From Acinetobacter guerrae (GTDB lineage Bacteria > Pseudomonadota > Gammaproteobacteria > Pseudomonadales > Moraxellaceae), in assembly GCF_009372255.1 (NCBI RefSeq), contig NZ_LXGN01000056.1:248001-312000 (forward strand): DNA of 64,000 nucleotides, read 5' to 3'. Below, piece by piece: positions 43,664-53,084 of the stretch (positions are counted from its first letter, which is position 1; each line of letters begins with the position of its first letter). Under the pieces are notes generated by a model. It saw nothing but the letters and a program-made list of their open reading frames with translations. It was not told the DNA's origin and made no database searches. The translations under genes were made by a program, and so were the position numbers.

Positions 43664-46600
43664 ACCAGAAATTGATTTGCCATCTGCACAAAGTTTATTT
43701 GACCGTATCATTCAGTTTTCTATTCGCAATGCCATTTGGGTCATGTTATTTACCCTGACATGGATTGCGGTAGGACTCTATAGCTATCAAAAATTATCTA
43801 TTGATGCTGTTCCTGATATTACCAATGTACAGGTACAAATTAACTCTCAGGCCAATGGTTTTACTGCAGCTGAAGTCGAGCAACGCATTACCTACCCGAT
43901 TGAAAATGCGATGTCGGGGATGCCAAATCTTGAGCAAACCCGTTCTATTTCACGTTATGGTTTATCTCAGGTGACCATTATTTTTAAAGATGGTACAGAC
44001 ATTTATTGGGCGAGACAGCTGATTAATCAGCGCTTACAAGAAGCTCAAAGTGCTTTACCTGACGATATTGATCCGCAAATGTCACCGATTTCAACTGGAT
44101 TAGGCGAGATCTATCAATGGGTCATTAAAGCTGAGCCGAATGCTAAAAAAGCAGACGGCAGTACTTACACAGCAATGGATTTACGTGAAATCCAAGACTG
44201 GATTGTACGTCCACAATTACAGCGGGTAGCGGGTGTTGCTGAGGTCAATAGTATCGGTGGCTACAATAAAACTTATATTGTTTCACCAGATTTAAAACGT
44301 TTGCAGCAATTACAGATTCCTGTGACAGACTTGCAAAGCGCACTCACTGAAAATAATGAAAATCGCGGTGCTGGTTTTCTCGAAGAAAATGGTCAGCAGT
44401 TTACTGTTCGTGTACCTGGTACATTAGATACGATTCAGGACATCGAAAATGTGATGCTGAGTCAAAAAAATGGTCTGCCGATTCGGGTTGCAGATGTTGC
44501 AACTGTCTCGATTGGACATGATCTCAGAACTGGAGGTGCGACATACAACGGTGAAGAGACAGTACTCGGTATTGCCATGATGATGATGGGGGAGAACAGT
44601 AAAACCGTTGCTCAAGCGCTTGATCGTAAGATGCAGGAAGTAAAGCGTTCTTTACCCACAGGCGTTGTGGTCGAAACAGTGTATAACCGCAGTTCACTGG
44701 TCGATAAAGCCATCAAAACTGTGGCCAAGAACCTGATTGAAGGTGCAATTCTGGTCATCGTCATCCTGTTTATCTTTCTAGGTAATTTTAGAGCAGCTCT
44801 AATTACGGCTTGTATTATTCCTCTATCGATGTTGTTTACCATTACAGGCATGGCGGAGCAGAATATCAGTGCCAATTTGATGAGTTTAGGCGCGCTGGAT
44901 TTTGGCATTATTGTCGATGGTGCAGTGGTGATTGTGGAGAACTGCATTCGACGTTTGGCTGAAGCTCAACATGCCAGAGGTCGTCTACTCACCCGCCAAG
45001 AACGTTTTACGGAAGTTTTTCTGGCGGCTAAACAGGCACGACGACCGCTGATTTTTGGTCAATTGATCATCATGGTGGTGTATTTACCTATTTTTGCACT
45101 TTCGGGTGTGGAAGCCAAAATGTTTCACCCAATGGCAATGGCAGTGGTCTTAGCATTGGTGGGTGCGATGATTTTATCCGTCACTTTTGTTCCTGCCGCT
45201 GTGGCGTTATGGGTTACAGGTGAGGTCAAGGAAAAAGAAAGCCGCTGGATGTTGGCGCTAAAAAACAAGTATGCCGATGTGTTGAATTGGGCGTATCAGT
45301 TTAAATATGTTGTTGCGACTTTGGCAGTGGGTATTTTAATCATGAGCGCTGCTATTTTTACTCGAGTAGGGAGTGAGTTTGCCCCTCAACTGAGTGAGGG
45401 AGATTTTGCCTTACAACTCATGCGGGCGCCGAGCACGGGGATTGAAGAATCTTTAAAAATACAGGAACAGGTTGAAAAACAATTACTTCAGGATTTTCCT
45501 GAGGTGAAAGCGATATTTGCCAGAACAGGAACGGCTGAAGTAGCAACTGATGTCATGCCACCTAATATTTCTGATGCGATTGTATTACTAAAGCCTCGTG
45601 AACAATGGCCTAATCCTAAAGAAAGCATTGATGAGTTGCGTGGTCGGATGCAGGCATATGTTGAACATATTCCAGGTAATAACAGTGAGTTCTCACAGCC
45701 GATTGAATTGCGTTTTAATGAATTGATTTCAGGCATACGCAGTGATATTGGGGTTAAAGTTTTTGGCGATGATTTGCAAGTCTTAAATCAGGAGGCTGAA
45801 AAAATTGCGCAAAAGTTGAGAAAGATTGAGGGTGCAACTGAGGTTAAGGTTGAGCAAACTGATGGCTTACCGTTGTTGAATGTCGACATTGATCATGCTT
45901 TAGCTGCTCAATATGGTCTGTCTGTGAAATCTATTCAGGATCTTGTCGCGGCAAGTATAGGTGGACAGGCAGTTGGACAGATTTTACAGGGTGATCGACG
46001 TTTTGATTTTGTCATTCGTTTAAATGATGAAATGCGTACCCCCCAGCAATTGGCGCAATTACCGATTCAACTTCCCAATCGTGGCTTGATCCAATTACAA
46101 GATATTGCAAAAGTCGAAAATATTTTGGGGTTGGCACAGGTGAGCCGTGAAAATGGTAAACGTCGAGTCGTGGTGACAGCCAATGTACGTGATCGTGATT
46201 TAGGCTCTTTTGTCAAAGAAATGCAGACAGAACTGGCGCAGCAAAAACTGCCAAGTGGATACTGGTTAGGTTTTGGTGGACAGTTTGAAAATCTAGCTTC
46301 TGCTAAAGCACGAATGCAAATCGTGGTGCCTTTGGCTTTAATCATGATCTTTGTGCTGTTAATGGCTGTGTTTCATAATTTTAAAGACAGCCTACTTGTA
46401 TTTAGTGGAGTACCATTTGCTTTGTCGGGTGGTTTAGTTGCGCTCTGGTTACGTGATATTCCTTTGTCGATGTCTGCGGGTGTAGGCTTTATTGCACTCT
46501 CAGGTGTTGCGGTTCTAAATGGTCTGGTGATGCTAACGTTTATCAAGGAACTACGCCTGAAATATGATGTCGCAACGGCGACATGGCAGGGGGCAGTATT

Positions 46601-46826
46601 GCGGCTAAGACCTGTATTAATGACCGCCTGTGTCGCCTCGCTAGGTTTTATACCAATGGCTTTGGCCACAGGAACAGGCGCAGAAGTGCAGCGACCTTTG
46701 GCAAGTGTTGTGATTGGTGGCATCATTTCTTCGACTTTATTGACGCTGATTTTATTGCCTGTGATTTATCGTTGGATGAATGAATCTTCAAGAGCCAAGT
46801 CATCCACATCTCCGCTGTCTCATTAA
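43653..46826 (+). CDS. czcA: CzcA, heavy-metal efflux RND transporter
   Basis: A 1057-residue HME-RND pump with 12 TM segments and two large periplasmic loops. The start IIQFSIRNAIWVMLFTL, the DAVPDITNVQVQINSQA motif, and in TM4 the proton-relay signature LDFGIIVDGAVVIVEN (about residues 411-426) identify it as CzcA. The latter has the D-D-E set that marks the Zn/Co/Cd group, as opposed to the Cu/Ag CusA type. Length is standard. It exports divalent metals from periplasm or cytoplasm through CzcC. Part of the czcICBA operon; a terminator follows. Confidence 0.95.
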   Translation: MDTKPEIDLPSAQSLFDRIIQFSIRNAIWVMLFTLTWIAVGLYSYQKLSIDAVPDITNVQVQINSQANGFTAAEVEQRITYPIENAMSGMPNLEQTRSISRYGLSQVTIIFKDGTDIYWARQLINQRLQEAQSALPDDIDPQMSPISTGLGEIYQWVIKAEPNAKKADGSTYTAMDLREIQDWIVRPQLQRVAGVAEVNSIGGYNKTYIVSPDLKRLQQLQIPVTDLQSALTENNENRGAGFLEENGQQFTVRVPGTLDTIQDIENVMLSQKNGLPIRVADVATVSIGHDLRTGGATYNGEETVLGIAMMMMGENSKTVAQALDRKMQEVKRSLPTGVVVETVYNRSSLVDKAIKTVAKNLIEGAILVIVILFIFLGNFRAALITACIIPLSMLFTITGMAEQNISANLMSLGALDFGIIVDGAVVIVENCIRRLAEAQHARGRLLTRQERFTEVFLAAKQARRPLIFGQLIIMVVYLPIFALSGVEAKMFHPMAMAVVLALVGAMILSVTFVPAAVALWVTGEVKEKESRWMLALKNKYADVLNWAYQFKYVVATLAVGILIMSAAIFTRVGSEFAPQLSEGDFALQLMRAPSTGIEESLKIQEQVEKQLLQDFPEVKAIFARTGTAEVATDVMPPNISDAIVLLKPREQWPNPKESIDELRGRMQAYVEHIPGNNSEFSQPIELRFNELISGIRSDIGVKVFGDDLQVLNQEAEKIAQKLRKIEGATEVKVEQTDGLPLLNVDIDHALAAQYGLSVKSIQDLVAASIGGQAVGQILQGDRRFDFVIRLNDEMRTPQQLAQLPIQLPNRGLIQLQDIAKVENILGLAQVSRENGKRRVVVTANVRDRDLGSFVKEMQTELAQQKLPSGYWLGFGGQFENLASAKARMQIVVPLALIMIFVLLMAVFHNFKDSLLVFSGVPFALSGGLVALWLRDIPLSMSAGVGFIALSGVAVLNGLVMLTFIKELRLKYDVATATWQGAVLRLRPVLMTACVASLGFIPMALATGTGAEVQRPLASVVIGGIISSTLLTLILLPVIYRWMNESSRAKSSTSPLSH

Positions 46827-46899
46827 GTGGGTTTTCAGCTAAATTATGCTATCTTCATGGAGAGTTGATCCCTGAAGATAGTCCTATAAAAAATAACAA

Positions 46900-46925
46900 G
46901 CCTCACTGAGAGTGAGGCATTTTGA
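46900..46925 (+). terminator. Terminator between czcA and czcD
   Basis: GCCTCAC-tgaga-GTGAGGC followed by ATTTT. It suggests that czcD can be transcribed separately from czcCBA. Confidence 0.7.
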
Positions 46926-46942
46926 AAAATAAGGAATGAAGC

Positions 46943-47884
46943 ATGAGTGAACATCATGGGCATGACCATAGTCATGCTGTTGTGACCGAAGAAAATGCAA
47001 AAAAACTCACCATTGCACTATCACTCACGATTACATTTTTAATCGTAGAGGTGATCGCAGGTTTTATCACTCAAAGTTTGGCATTGTTGTCTGACGCGGC
47101 ACATATGTTTACCGATGCTGCTGCACTTGCCATCGCACTCGCGGCCATCAAAGTGGCTAAACGACCTGCCGATGATAAACGTACTTTTGGTTATCAACGT
47201 TTCGAAATTTTAGCGGCATTGTTCAATGCTTCCATGTTGTTTGTGGTCGCAGTTTATATTCTATTTGAAGCCTATCAGCGCTTTACCCATCCGCCTGAAA
47301 TCCAAAGTGTTGGCATGATGATTGTTGCCGTGATTGGACTCATCATTAACCTGATTTCCATGAAAATTTTGGTCTCAAGTGCGCAAGATAGCTTAAATGT
47401 CAAAGGAGCGTATCTGGAAGTATTAAGTGATGCGCTAGGGTCTGTGGGGGTAATTATTGGAGCGGTTATTATTTATTTTACCCAATGGTATTGGGTCGAT
47501 ACCATTATCGCTGTTTTAATCGGATTTTGGGTGCTGCCAAGAACATGGATATTGCTTAAACAAAGTATCAATATTTTGCTAGAAGGCGTGCCTGAGGAAA
47601 TTGATATTGAAAAGTTGCGTCAAGATTTATTAGCATTGGACGGTGTAGAAAGTATTCACCAACTGAAAGTTTGGGCAATTACATCTAAGAACGTACATCT
47701 TACGGTACATTTATTTGCACCACACGCAGATCGTAATCAACTCTACCGAAATGCTTATGAAATGCTGTCGCATCAGCATGGTATCTCTGAAATTACCCTG
47801 CAAATTGAAGAAGATGAATGTGTTGTACATGAGCACGAACACGATACAACACATGATCATGAAACCCAAAGCCATTCACATTGA
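46943..47884 (+). CDS. czcD: CzcD, cation diffusion facilitator
   Basis: A 313-residue inner-membrane CDF with six TM segments. The N-terminus MSEHHGHDHSH and the C-terminus EHEHDTTHDHETQSHSH are His-rich metal-binding tails. TM2 has LLSDAAHMFTDAAAL (HxxxD site) and TM5 has YLEVLSDALGSVG (the second HxxxD-equivalent site, here DxxxxD). The cytoplasmic domain near 210-290 is ferredoxin-like. It exchanges cytosolic Zn/Cd/Co for protons and feeds the Czc pump. AAGGAATGAAGC before the ATG is a good ribosome binding site. Confidence 0.94.
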   Translation: MSEHHGHDHSHAVVTEENAKKLTIALSLTITFLIVEVIAGFITQSLALLSDAAHMFTDAAALAIALAAIKVAKRPADDKRTFGYQRFEILAALFNASMLFVVAVYILFEAYQRFTHPPEIQSVGMMIVAVIGLIINLISMKILVSSAQDSLNVKGAYLEVLSDALGSVGVIIGAVIIYFTQWYWVDTIIAVLIGFWVLPRTWILLKQSINILLEGVPEEIDIEKLRQDLLALDGVESIHQLKVWAITSKNVHLTVHLFAPHADRNQLYRNAYEMLSHQHGISEITLQIEEDECVVHEHEHDTTHDHETQSHSH

Positions 47885-47917
47885 AATGGCTTTTAATTTT
47901 GATCAGTCAACAAACAG

Positions 47918-48256
47918 TTAAATTTGCCATTCGTGATGACATTCACGACATTTCCAGTGCTTTTGAGATTGCAGGAATGCCTGCATGCTCAGTTTAAAGT
48001 TGGGTAGATCACGCCAAAACATGAGACCCGCACCTGCTGTGATCACAAAAACCACAACGGTTGCAATCTGAAGTTTTGGACCTGCACCACTACCAAAAAT
48101 CCACATTCCAATACTCATCAGTACTAGAAATAACAGAATAAAAATAGCAGGTAGTAAAATGACCAGACTTTTGGGAATAACAGGGCGAGCAGAAGTTCCG
48201 CCTTGCCCGACAGGCATAATTTTAACACTTTGACATTTTGGGCAACGGTACTGCAT
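47918..48256 (-). CDS. Membrane protein with split zinc-ribbon
   Basis: A 112-residue protein with a CPKC motif at residues 5-8 and CREC near 104-107. The two cysteine pairs are separated by two TM segments (about 30-52 and 62-82). If both ends are cytoplasmic, the pairs could together bind one zinc. The final HHEW is typical of zinc-ribbon C-terminal strands. No family was recognised and no function is proposed. It is convergent with czcD. Confidence 0.75.
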   Translation of the reverse strand: MQYRCPKCQSVKIMPVGQGGTSARPVIPKSLVILLPAIFILLFLVLMSIGMWIFGSGAGPKLQIATVVVFVITAGAGLMFWRDLPNFKLSMQAFLQSQKHWKCRECHHEWQI

Positions 48257-48314
48257 AAATGCTCCAGAATCTTATTTTCTCTATTTTAACCAAGAGTTGC
48301 TAAAATAAAAATAA

Positions 48315-48346
48315 TAAAAAAGCCGCTGTCTGTGCAGCGGCTTTTT
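48315..48346 (-). terminator. Terminator of the tRNA-Ala/tRNA-Glu unit
   Basis: AAAAAAGCCGCTG-tctg-TGCAGCGGCTTTTT; symmetric, lying after the minus-strand tRNA-Glu. It may also terminate on the other strand. Confidence 0.88.
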
Positions 48347-48353
48347 AGAAATT

Positions 48354-48429
48354 TGGCGTCCCTACGGGGATTCGAACCCCGGTTACCGCCGTGAAAGGGC
48401 GATGTCCTAGGCCTCTAGACGATAGGGAC
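48354..48429 (-). tRNA. tRNA-Glu (TTC)
   Basis: A 76-base gene with CCA encoded. Acceptor GTCCCTA/TAGGGAC is perfect, the anticodon loop CTTTCAC gives TTC, and the T arm GGGG-TTCGAAT-CCCC is normal. It is second in a short tRNA operon after tRNA-Ala and downstream of gltX. Confidence 0.97.
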
Positions 48430-48454
48430 TTATGAGGCGACACATTCCAAGATT

Positions 48455-48530
48455 TGGTGGAGCCAAGCGGGATCGAACCGCTGACCTCTACAATGCCATT
48501 GTAGCGCTCTACCAACTGAGCTATGACCCC
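48455..48530 (-). tRNA. tRNA-Ala (GGC)
   Basis: A 76-base gene with CCA encoded. The anticodon loop ATGGCAT gives GGC. The acceptor stem has the G3-U70 wobble pair that is the alanine identity element. It is separated from tRNA-Glu by 25 bases. Confidence 0.97.
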
Positions 48531-48546
48531 AGTCTGTGTGAGCGCC

Positions 48547-48575
48547 ATATTAGGGCTATTGTGTTAATGCGTCAA
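48547..48575 (-). promoter_or_regulatory. Promoter of the tRNA-Ala/tRNA-Glu unit
   Basis: On the minus strand TTGACG, a 17-base spacer and TAATAT, followed by the GC-rich discriminator GGCGC. The -10 lies 16 bases before tRNA-Ala. The discriminator suggests stringent control. Confidence 0.75.
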
Positions 48576-48587
48576 TAAAAAAATCAA

Positions 48588-50099
48588 TTATGCTTCATCA
48601 ACTGCATCATTTTTCGGCAATTTTAGCGATTCATTAAGTTTTTCCCAGACTCTAAGCTCTTTTTTGCTTGGTGCACCTACAATTTCTAGTGCGCGGCGCA
48701 AACGAGCAAAGGTTAAATCAGGGCCAATCGTGACCATAGACTGCATCACAGGCGTAGAACTGGTTGAACCTGCAATCGCAATAAAGAACGCAGGCATAAA
48801 GTCACGCAGTTTAATGTCCATTTGATTGGCTAAATCCATCAAAGTCTGGCTAACTGTCTCATTGTTCCACGTGAATTGGCTTTCCAGTCGCCAAATTGCA
48901 AACTGTAGGCTTTGTCGAACTTGCTCTTGTGACAGTTTTTTGCTTTCAAACATCTCTGCTATAATAGTTGGCATATGATTGAAATAAAAACCAGCCCAAT
49001 TGACGGCTTCTGACAACAAATGAATTCGTGGTTGAATGGCAGCAGCAATATCTTCCAATGTGTTACGATCATTTTTCCATGCCAGTAAACGATCAAGCAG
49101 TTGTCCAGGTGTTAGGGATTTAATCCATTGACCATTTAGCCAGTTGAGTTTTTCTACATCAAAAATTGGTCCGCCTAAAGATACACGTTGAATATCAAAA
49201 TGCTCGATCATTTCATCTAAAGTAAAAACTTCACGTTCGTCTGGCATTGACCAACCCATACGACCTAAATAATTCAACAAAGCTTCTGGTAATACACCAA
49301 TATCTCGATAATAGTTGATCGAGGTTGGGTTTTTACGTTTTGATAATTTTGATTTGTCAGGATTACGCAACAGTGGCATATGACAGAGCACTGGCATTTC
49401 CCAACCAAAATATTGATAAAGCAATTGGTGTTTCGGTGCAGATGGTAGCCATTCTTCACCACGTAACACGTGGGTAATTTCCATCAAATGATCATCGACC
49501 ACATTAGCAAGGTGATAAGTGGGTAAGCCATCCGTTTTCAACAGAACCTGCATGTCCACTTGTGCCCAAGGAATTTCGACTTCACCACGTAGTAAGTCAT
49601 TAAAACGACAAATACCTTCTTCGGGCACTTTCATTCGAATGACGTGCGGTTCTCCCGCAGCCAAACGCTGTTCAACTTCTTGTTTTGAAAGTTTTAAACC
49701 GCGACCATCATATTTAGGTGTTTCACCACGAGCCATTTGTTCGGCACGCATTTGATCCAGCTCTTCAGCGGTTGCAAAGCAATAAAATGCATGACCTTTT
49801 TCAATCAGATCCAACGCATATTGCTTATAAATCCCCATACGTTCTGATTGACGATAGGGTGCATGTGGGCCGCCAATATCTGGACCTTCAGCCCAATTAA
49901 GACCTAACCAGCGTAGTGAATCCAGAATCATTTTTTCTGATTCAGGTGTTGAGCGAAGCTGATCTGTATCTTCAATACGTAGAATAAATTCACCACCATG
50001 CTGTCTGGCAAAGCATAGATTAAATAAGGCAATATAAGCAGTTCCTACATGTGGGAAACCAGTAGGAGATGGGGCAATACGCGTACGGACTTTCATCAT
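48588..50099 (-). CDS. gltX: Glutamyl-tRNA synthetase
   Basis: A 503-residue class I aminoacyl-tRNA synthetase. The N-terminal [20 protein letters not shown] carries the HIGH-type signature (here HVGT), [13 protein letters not shown] follows, and the KMSKS-type loop is KLSKRKNP near residue 256. The start may be the second Met (MKVRT, 50096). It charges tRNA-Glu, whose gene lies just downstream on the same strand; the tRNA genes have their own promoter. The C-terminal helical anticodon-binding part is complete. Confidence 0.96.
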   Translation of the reverse strand: MMKVRTRIAPSPTGFPHVGTAYIALFNLCFARQHGGEFILRIEDTDQLRSTPESEKMILDSLRWLGLNWAEGPDIGGPHAPYRQSERMGIYKQYALDLIEKGHAFYCFATAEELDQMRAEQMARGETPKYDGRGLKLSKQEVEQRLAAGEPHVIRMKVPEEGICRFNDLLRGEVEIPWAQVDMQVLLKTDGLPTYHLANVVDDHLMEITHVLRGEEWLPSAPKHQLLYQYFGWEMPVLCHMPLLRNPDKSKLSKRKNPTSINYYRDIGVLPEALLNYLGRMGWSMPDEREVFTLDEMIEHFDIQRVSLGGPIFDVEKLNWLNGQWIKSLTPGQLLDRLLAWKNDRNTLEDIAAAIQPRIHLLSEAVNWAGFYFNHMPTIIAEMFESKKLSQEQVRQSLQFAIWRLESQFTWNNETVSQTLMDLANQMDIKLRDFMPAFFIAIAGSTSSTPVMQSMVTIGPDLTFARLRRALEIVGAPSKKELRVWEKLNESLKLPKNDAVDEA

Positions 50100-50141
50100 T
50101 TAAAAATAAAATCAAAAAAGAAATTGGACTTAGTATAACGG

Positions 50142-50193
50142 AAAAAACCTAGCGTCTTGACCATTATTTGAGTCAAAAGTCACTAGGTTTTTT
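50142..50193. terminator. Hairpin with symmetric A/T runs upstream of gltX
   Basis: AAAAAACCTAG (50142) pairs with CTAGGTTTTTT (50183) over a 30-base loop that contains another short CTTGAC/GTCAAAAG pairing. It lies between the small exported protein gene and gltX and probably terminates the former. Confidence 0.6.
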
Positions 50194-50220
50194 ATGAATT
50201 TTAATGAACTATAAGAACGG

Positions 50221-50514
50221 TTAAGAAGTATGTGGCTGAAAAAATGACTGTACAAAACGTGAAAAACGTTGATGCTGAGTGGCAAAGAAGTTTTGAGTGG
50301 GAGCCACACGAATCGTGTTCAACATTTTAAGTTCATCATCTGTTGTAGGTAATGATGAAAGATTACGTTTTTGTTGATCGAGTGCCTTTTCAACCATTAA
50401 ATTTTTTTCAGTTGGTTTAATCTGAGTATCTTTAATGACGGCAGCAGTACCCATCTGAGAAACCAGTCCCAAACTTAAACTTAAACCAAGTACTTTAATT
50501 AACTGCATTTTCAT
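50221..50514 (-). CDS. Small exported protein of unknown function
   Basis: A 97-residue protein. The signal peptide MKMQLIKVLGLSLSLGLVSQ ends in MGTAAV, with cleavage about residue 25. The mature part is about 70 residues, hydrophilic and helical (MVEKALDQQKRNLSSL), with a basic/aromatic C-terminus QRFSRFVQSFFQP. It has no cysteines and no recognised family. Monocistronic between gltX and the divergent sulfate-binding protein gene. The signal peptide makes it likely to be a real gene. Confidence 0.65.
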   Translation of the reverse strand: MKMQLIKVLGLSLSLGLVSQMGTAAVIKDTQIKPTEKNLMVEKALDQQKRNLSSLPTTDDELKMLNTIRVAPTQNFFATQHQRFSRFVQSFFQPHTS

Positions 50515-50899
50515 ACAAACATCCCCAGCATGTGTATTTTTTTATTGCTGATATGCAAGTCTACAATAAATGTAAACTAAAATAATTACTATTCAGCTAT
50601 AAATATACAATAAAAATGCGCATTGTGTCACATTTTTTACAAAAGTATAAAAAATATCAGTCAAGATATCCCTTTAAAGATACTTAAAGCTACAACATCT
50701 CTCTTTTAACAAATAAATGTGGATAAAGCGTGGAGAGATTTTAAACAGTGTCGCTTTAATGCGTATAAATAGTATCCAATGTTTAGCGGCAGAGTTTAGC
50801 ATAAAATACGATAAACATTTAACAATATGTTATAGGCACATGATTGTAAAAGATATTTTATAAAAATATAGTGAATAAAAATAAATTTGGAAAAAGACA
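50515..50899. other. Divergent intergenic region upstream of the sulfate-binding gene
   Basis: 385 very AT-rich bases without a gene. TTAAAC then 17 bases then TATAAA lies at about 50742-50770, a weak promoter candidate for sbp. GGAAAAAGAC before the ATG at 50900 is its ribosome binding site. No riboswitch was recognised. Confidence 0.4.
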
Positions 50900-51904
50900 A
50901 TGAATAAAATTGTATCTGTCATATTGCTTACATGGTTGGGGACGAGTGCAAGCGTGGTTTATGCGGCAACTTCTTTTTTGAATGTATCTTACGATCCAAC
51001 TCGCGAATTTTATCAGGAATATAATAAAAGCTTCGGTGAATATTGGAAAAAGCGCACAGGTCAGGAGGTCGATTTTAAGCAGTCACATGGTGGATCTGGT
51101 AAACAGGCGCGTGCGGTGATTGATGGTTTGCAGGCAGATGTTGTCACTTTGGCATTGGCAAATGACATTGATGAAATTGCCAATACAGGTCTAATTAAAA
51201 AGAACTGGCAAAAAGAGTTTCCTCATAATTCGGCACCATACACCTCGACGATCGTTTTTTTGGTACGAAAGGGGAATCCTAAACAAATTAAAGACTGGAA
51301 TGATTTAACCAAACCGGGTGTGGAAATTATTACACCAAATCCAAAAACAGGTGGAGCGCCACGCTGGATTTATTTGGCTGCGTGGGGTTATGCCTTGAAG
51401 CAGCCGGGTGGTAATGATGCTAAAGCAAGAGAGTTGGTCAAAAAACTTTATCATAATGTCAAAGTTCTTGATTCTGGTGCGCGAGGTTCTTTGACTACTT
51501 TTGCAGAGCGTGGTATTGGCGATGTCCTGCTGTCATGGGAAAATGAAGCTTTACTTGCCACTCAGCAAGGGCTGGGTAAAGAGCAGTATGAGATTGTGTA
51601 TCCTTCTATTTCCATTTTGGCTGAACCTTCTGTTGCCATTGTCGATAAAACTGTAGATAAAGATGGCAATCGTAGTTTAGCTAAAGGCTATTTGAATTAT
51701 TTATATTCACCACTTGGTCAGGATTTGGCCGCCAAATATAATTTTAGACCACGCGATGCCAAAGCCGCAGCCAAATATGCGAGCAAGTTCCCCAAAATTA
51801 AACTATTCACGATAGGTGATGTGTTTGGCGGTTGGGCTAAAGCGCAGAAGACACATTTTGTAAATGGTGCGATTTACGATCAAATTTCGGCAGAAAAACC
51901 TTAA
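50900..51904 (+). CDS. sbp: Periplasmic sulfate/thiosulfate-binding protein
   Basis: A 334-residue ABC-transporter binding protein with a signal peptide (cleavage after ASVVYA, about residue 22). The hallmarks [36 protein letters not shown] and [13 protein letters not shown] are those of Sbp/CysP, and [20 protein letters not shown] is the second sulfate-binding stretch. It delivers sulfate to an inner-membrane CysTWA importer, which is not encoded here, so the gene stands alone. A hairpin terminator follows. The choice between Sbp and CysP cannot be made from sequence reading. Confidence 0.92.
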   Translation: MNKIVSVILLTWLGTSASVVYAATSFLNVSYDPTREFYQEYNKSFGEYWKKRTGQEVDFKQSHGGSGKQARAVIDGLQADVVTLALANDIDEIANTGLIKKNWQKEFPHNSAPYTSTIVFLVRKGNPKQIKDWNDLTKPGVEIITPNPKTGGAPRWIYLAAWGYALKQPGGNDAKARELVKKLYHNVKVLDSGARGSLTTFAERGIGDVLLSWENEALLATQQGLGKEQYEIVYPSISILAEPSVAIVDKTVDKDGNRSLAKGYLNYLYSPLGQDLAAKYNFRPRDAKAAAKYASKFPKIKLFTIGDVFGGWAKAQKTHFVNGAIYDQISAEKP

Positions 51905-51925
51905 CGTCATACTTTGATTTGATGG

Positions 51926-51966
51926 GAAAAACTAAGCTGATCATGGAGAATCAGCTTGGTTTTTTA
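51926..51966 (+). terminator. Terminator of sbp
   Basis: AACTAAGCTGA (51930) pairs with TCAGCTTGGTT (51951), loop of 10, then a T run. Confidence 0.85.
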
Positions 51967-52049
51967 TATAAGAAAAATAATTTCAAAAAATATTTTCGAA
52001 CTTGTGATCATACTAAAAGTTCGTACTTATTGTTCATTTGCTTAGAACA

Positions 52050-52078
52050 TTGGCAATTAAAACGGTTTTGTCTATACA
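52050..52078 (+). promoter_or_regulatory. Promoter of the division/cell-wall cluster
   Basis: TTGGCA (52050-52055), 17-base spacer, TATACA (52073-52078), about 95 bases before rsmH. It is the best candidate for the start of the rsmH-ftsL-ftsI-mur transcript. No mraZ gene or MraZ-type TGGG repeats precede it. Confidence 0.6.
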
Positions 52079-52172
52079 AAATAAGAATTCCCAACAAAAA
52101 GTCGTTTGGAGCTTTAACAAAACAAGGTAATAATGTGCAGTTAAATTTTTAGCTTTTTATGATCTTGCCCTT

Positions 52173-53084
52173 ATGTCACATATTTCCGTTTTACTTCATG
52201 AAACTGTTGATGCTTTACTGGCTGAACGTGACACGGGAATTTATGTAGACGGCACGTTCGGTCGCGGTGGTCATACACGGGCATTGCTGGAAAAACTAGA
52301 TGCCAATGCGCGTGTTTATGCTTTTGACAAAGATCCACAAGCTTTGTCTGTTGCGCATGAATTAGCGCAACATGATTCTCGCTTTCAAATTATTCATGCG
52401 AGTTTCGCAGACTTGCAAACAGAGTTGAATCGCATTGGGATTACTCAGGTTGACGGTATCATGGCGGATCTGGGTGTATCTTCACCGCAATTGGATCAGG
52501 CAGAACGTGGCTTTAGTTTTATGCAAGATGGCCCATTAGATATGCGTATGGATAATTCACAAGGTCAGACAGCAGCAGAATGGTTACTCGACATTAAAGA
52601 AGAAGATTTAGCCAATATTATTTATCAATATGGCGAGGAACGTTATAGTCGACGTCTGGCTAAAGCGATTAAGCAAGCAGGATATCTTGAAACTACAGGG
52701 CAACTGGCTGAACTGGTAAAAACTGCTCACCCTAAATGGGAAAAACATAAGCATCCAGCAACCAGAACTTTTCAGGCGATCCGAATTGCCATAAATAAAG
52801 AGCTAGAAGATATTGAAATCTTTTTACCTCAAGCGGTAGAGTTGTTAAAACCGCAAGGTCGTTTAGCTGTGATTAGTTTCCATTCATTGGAAGATCGTTT
52901 GATTAAACAGTTTATTCAAAAAGAATCAACGCTTGCGGAAGATACGGGTTGGGGGATGCCACAGCCACAAATAGATACTCGACGTTTAAAGAAAGTTGCG
53001 CGACTACGTGCCAGTGAAGAAGAAGTAAAATCCAATCCACGCTCACGCAGTGCATGGCTTCGGGTTGCCGAACGATTAGTATGA
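52173..53084 (+). CDS. rsmH: RsmH, 16S rRNA m4C1402 methyltransferase
   Basis: A 303-residue methyltransferase (MraW) acting on 16S rRNA cytosine 1402. It starts MSHISVLLHETVDALL, with SAM-binding YVDGTFGRGGHTRALLE, AFDKDPQAL, the MADLGVSSPQLDQAERGFSF motif and the C-terminal AVISFHSLEDRLIKQF. Length is standard. Its last four bases (ATGA) overlap the probable ftsL start, giving coupling. It is the first gene of the cluster, without mraZ. Confidence 0.96.
   Translation: MSHISVLLHETVDALLAERDTGIYVDGTFGRGGHTRALLEKLDANARVYAFDKDPQALSVAHELAQHDSRFQIIHASFADLQTELNRIGITQVDGIMADLGVSSPQLDQAERGFSFMQDGPLDMRMDNSQGQTAAEWLLDIKEEDLANIIYQYGEERYSRRLAKAIKQAGYLETTGQLAELVKTAHPKWEKHKHPATRTFQAIRIAINKELEDIEIFLPQAVELLKPQGRLAVISFHSLEDRLIKQFIQKESTLAEDTGWGMPQPQIDTRRLKKVARLRASEEEVKSNPRSRSAWLRVAERLV

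Noticed and set aside
46373..46726. 117-residue minus-strand ORF in czcA
   Set aside because: Opposite strand of the CzcA C-terminal TM region; a low-information shadow.
51919..52152. 77-residue plus-strand ORF between sbp and rsmH
   Set aside because: It runs through the sbp terminator and the rsmH promoter, and its composition is not protein-like.
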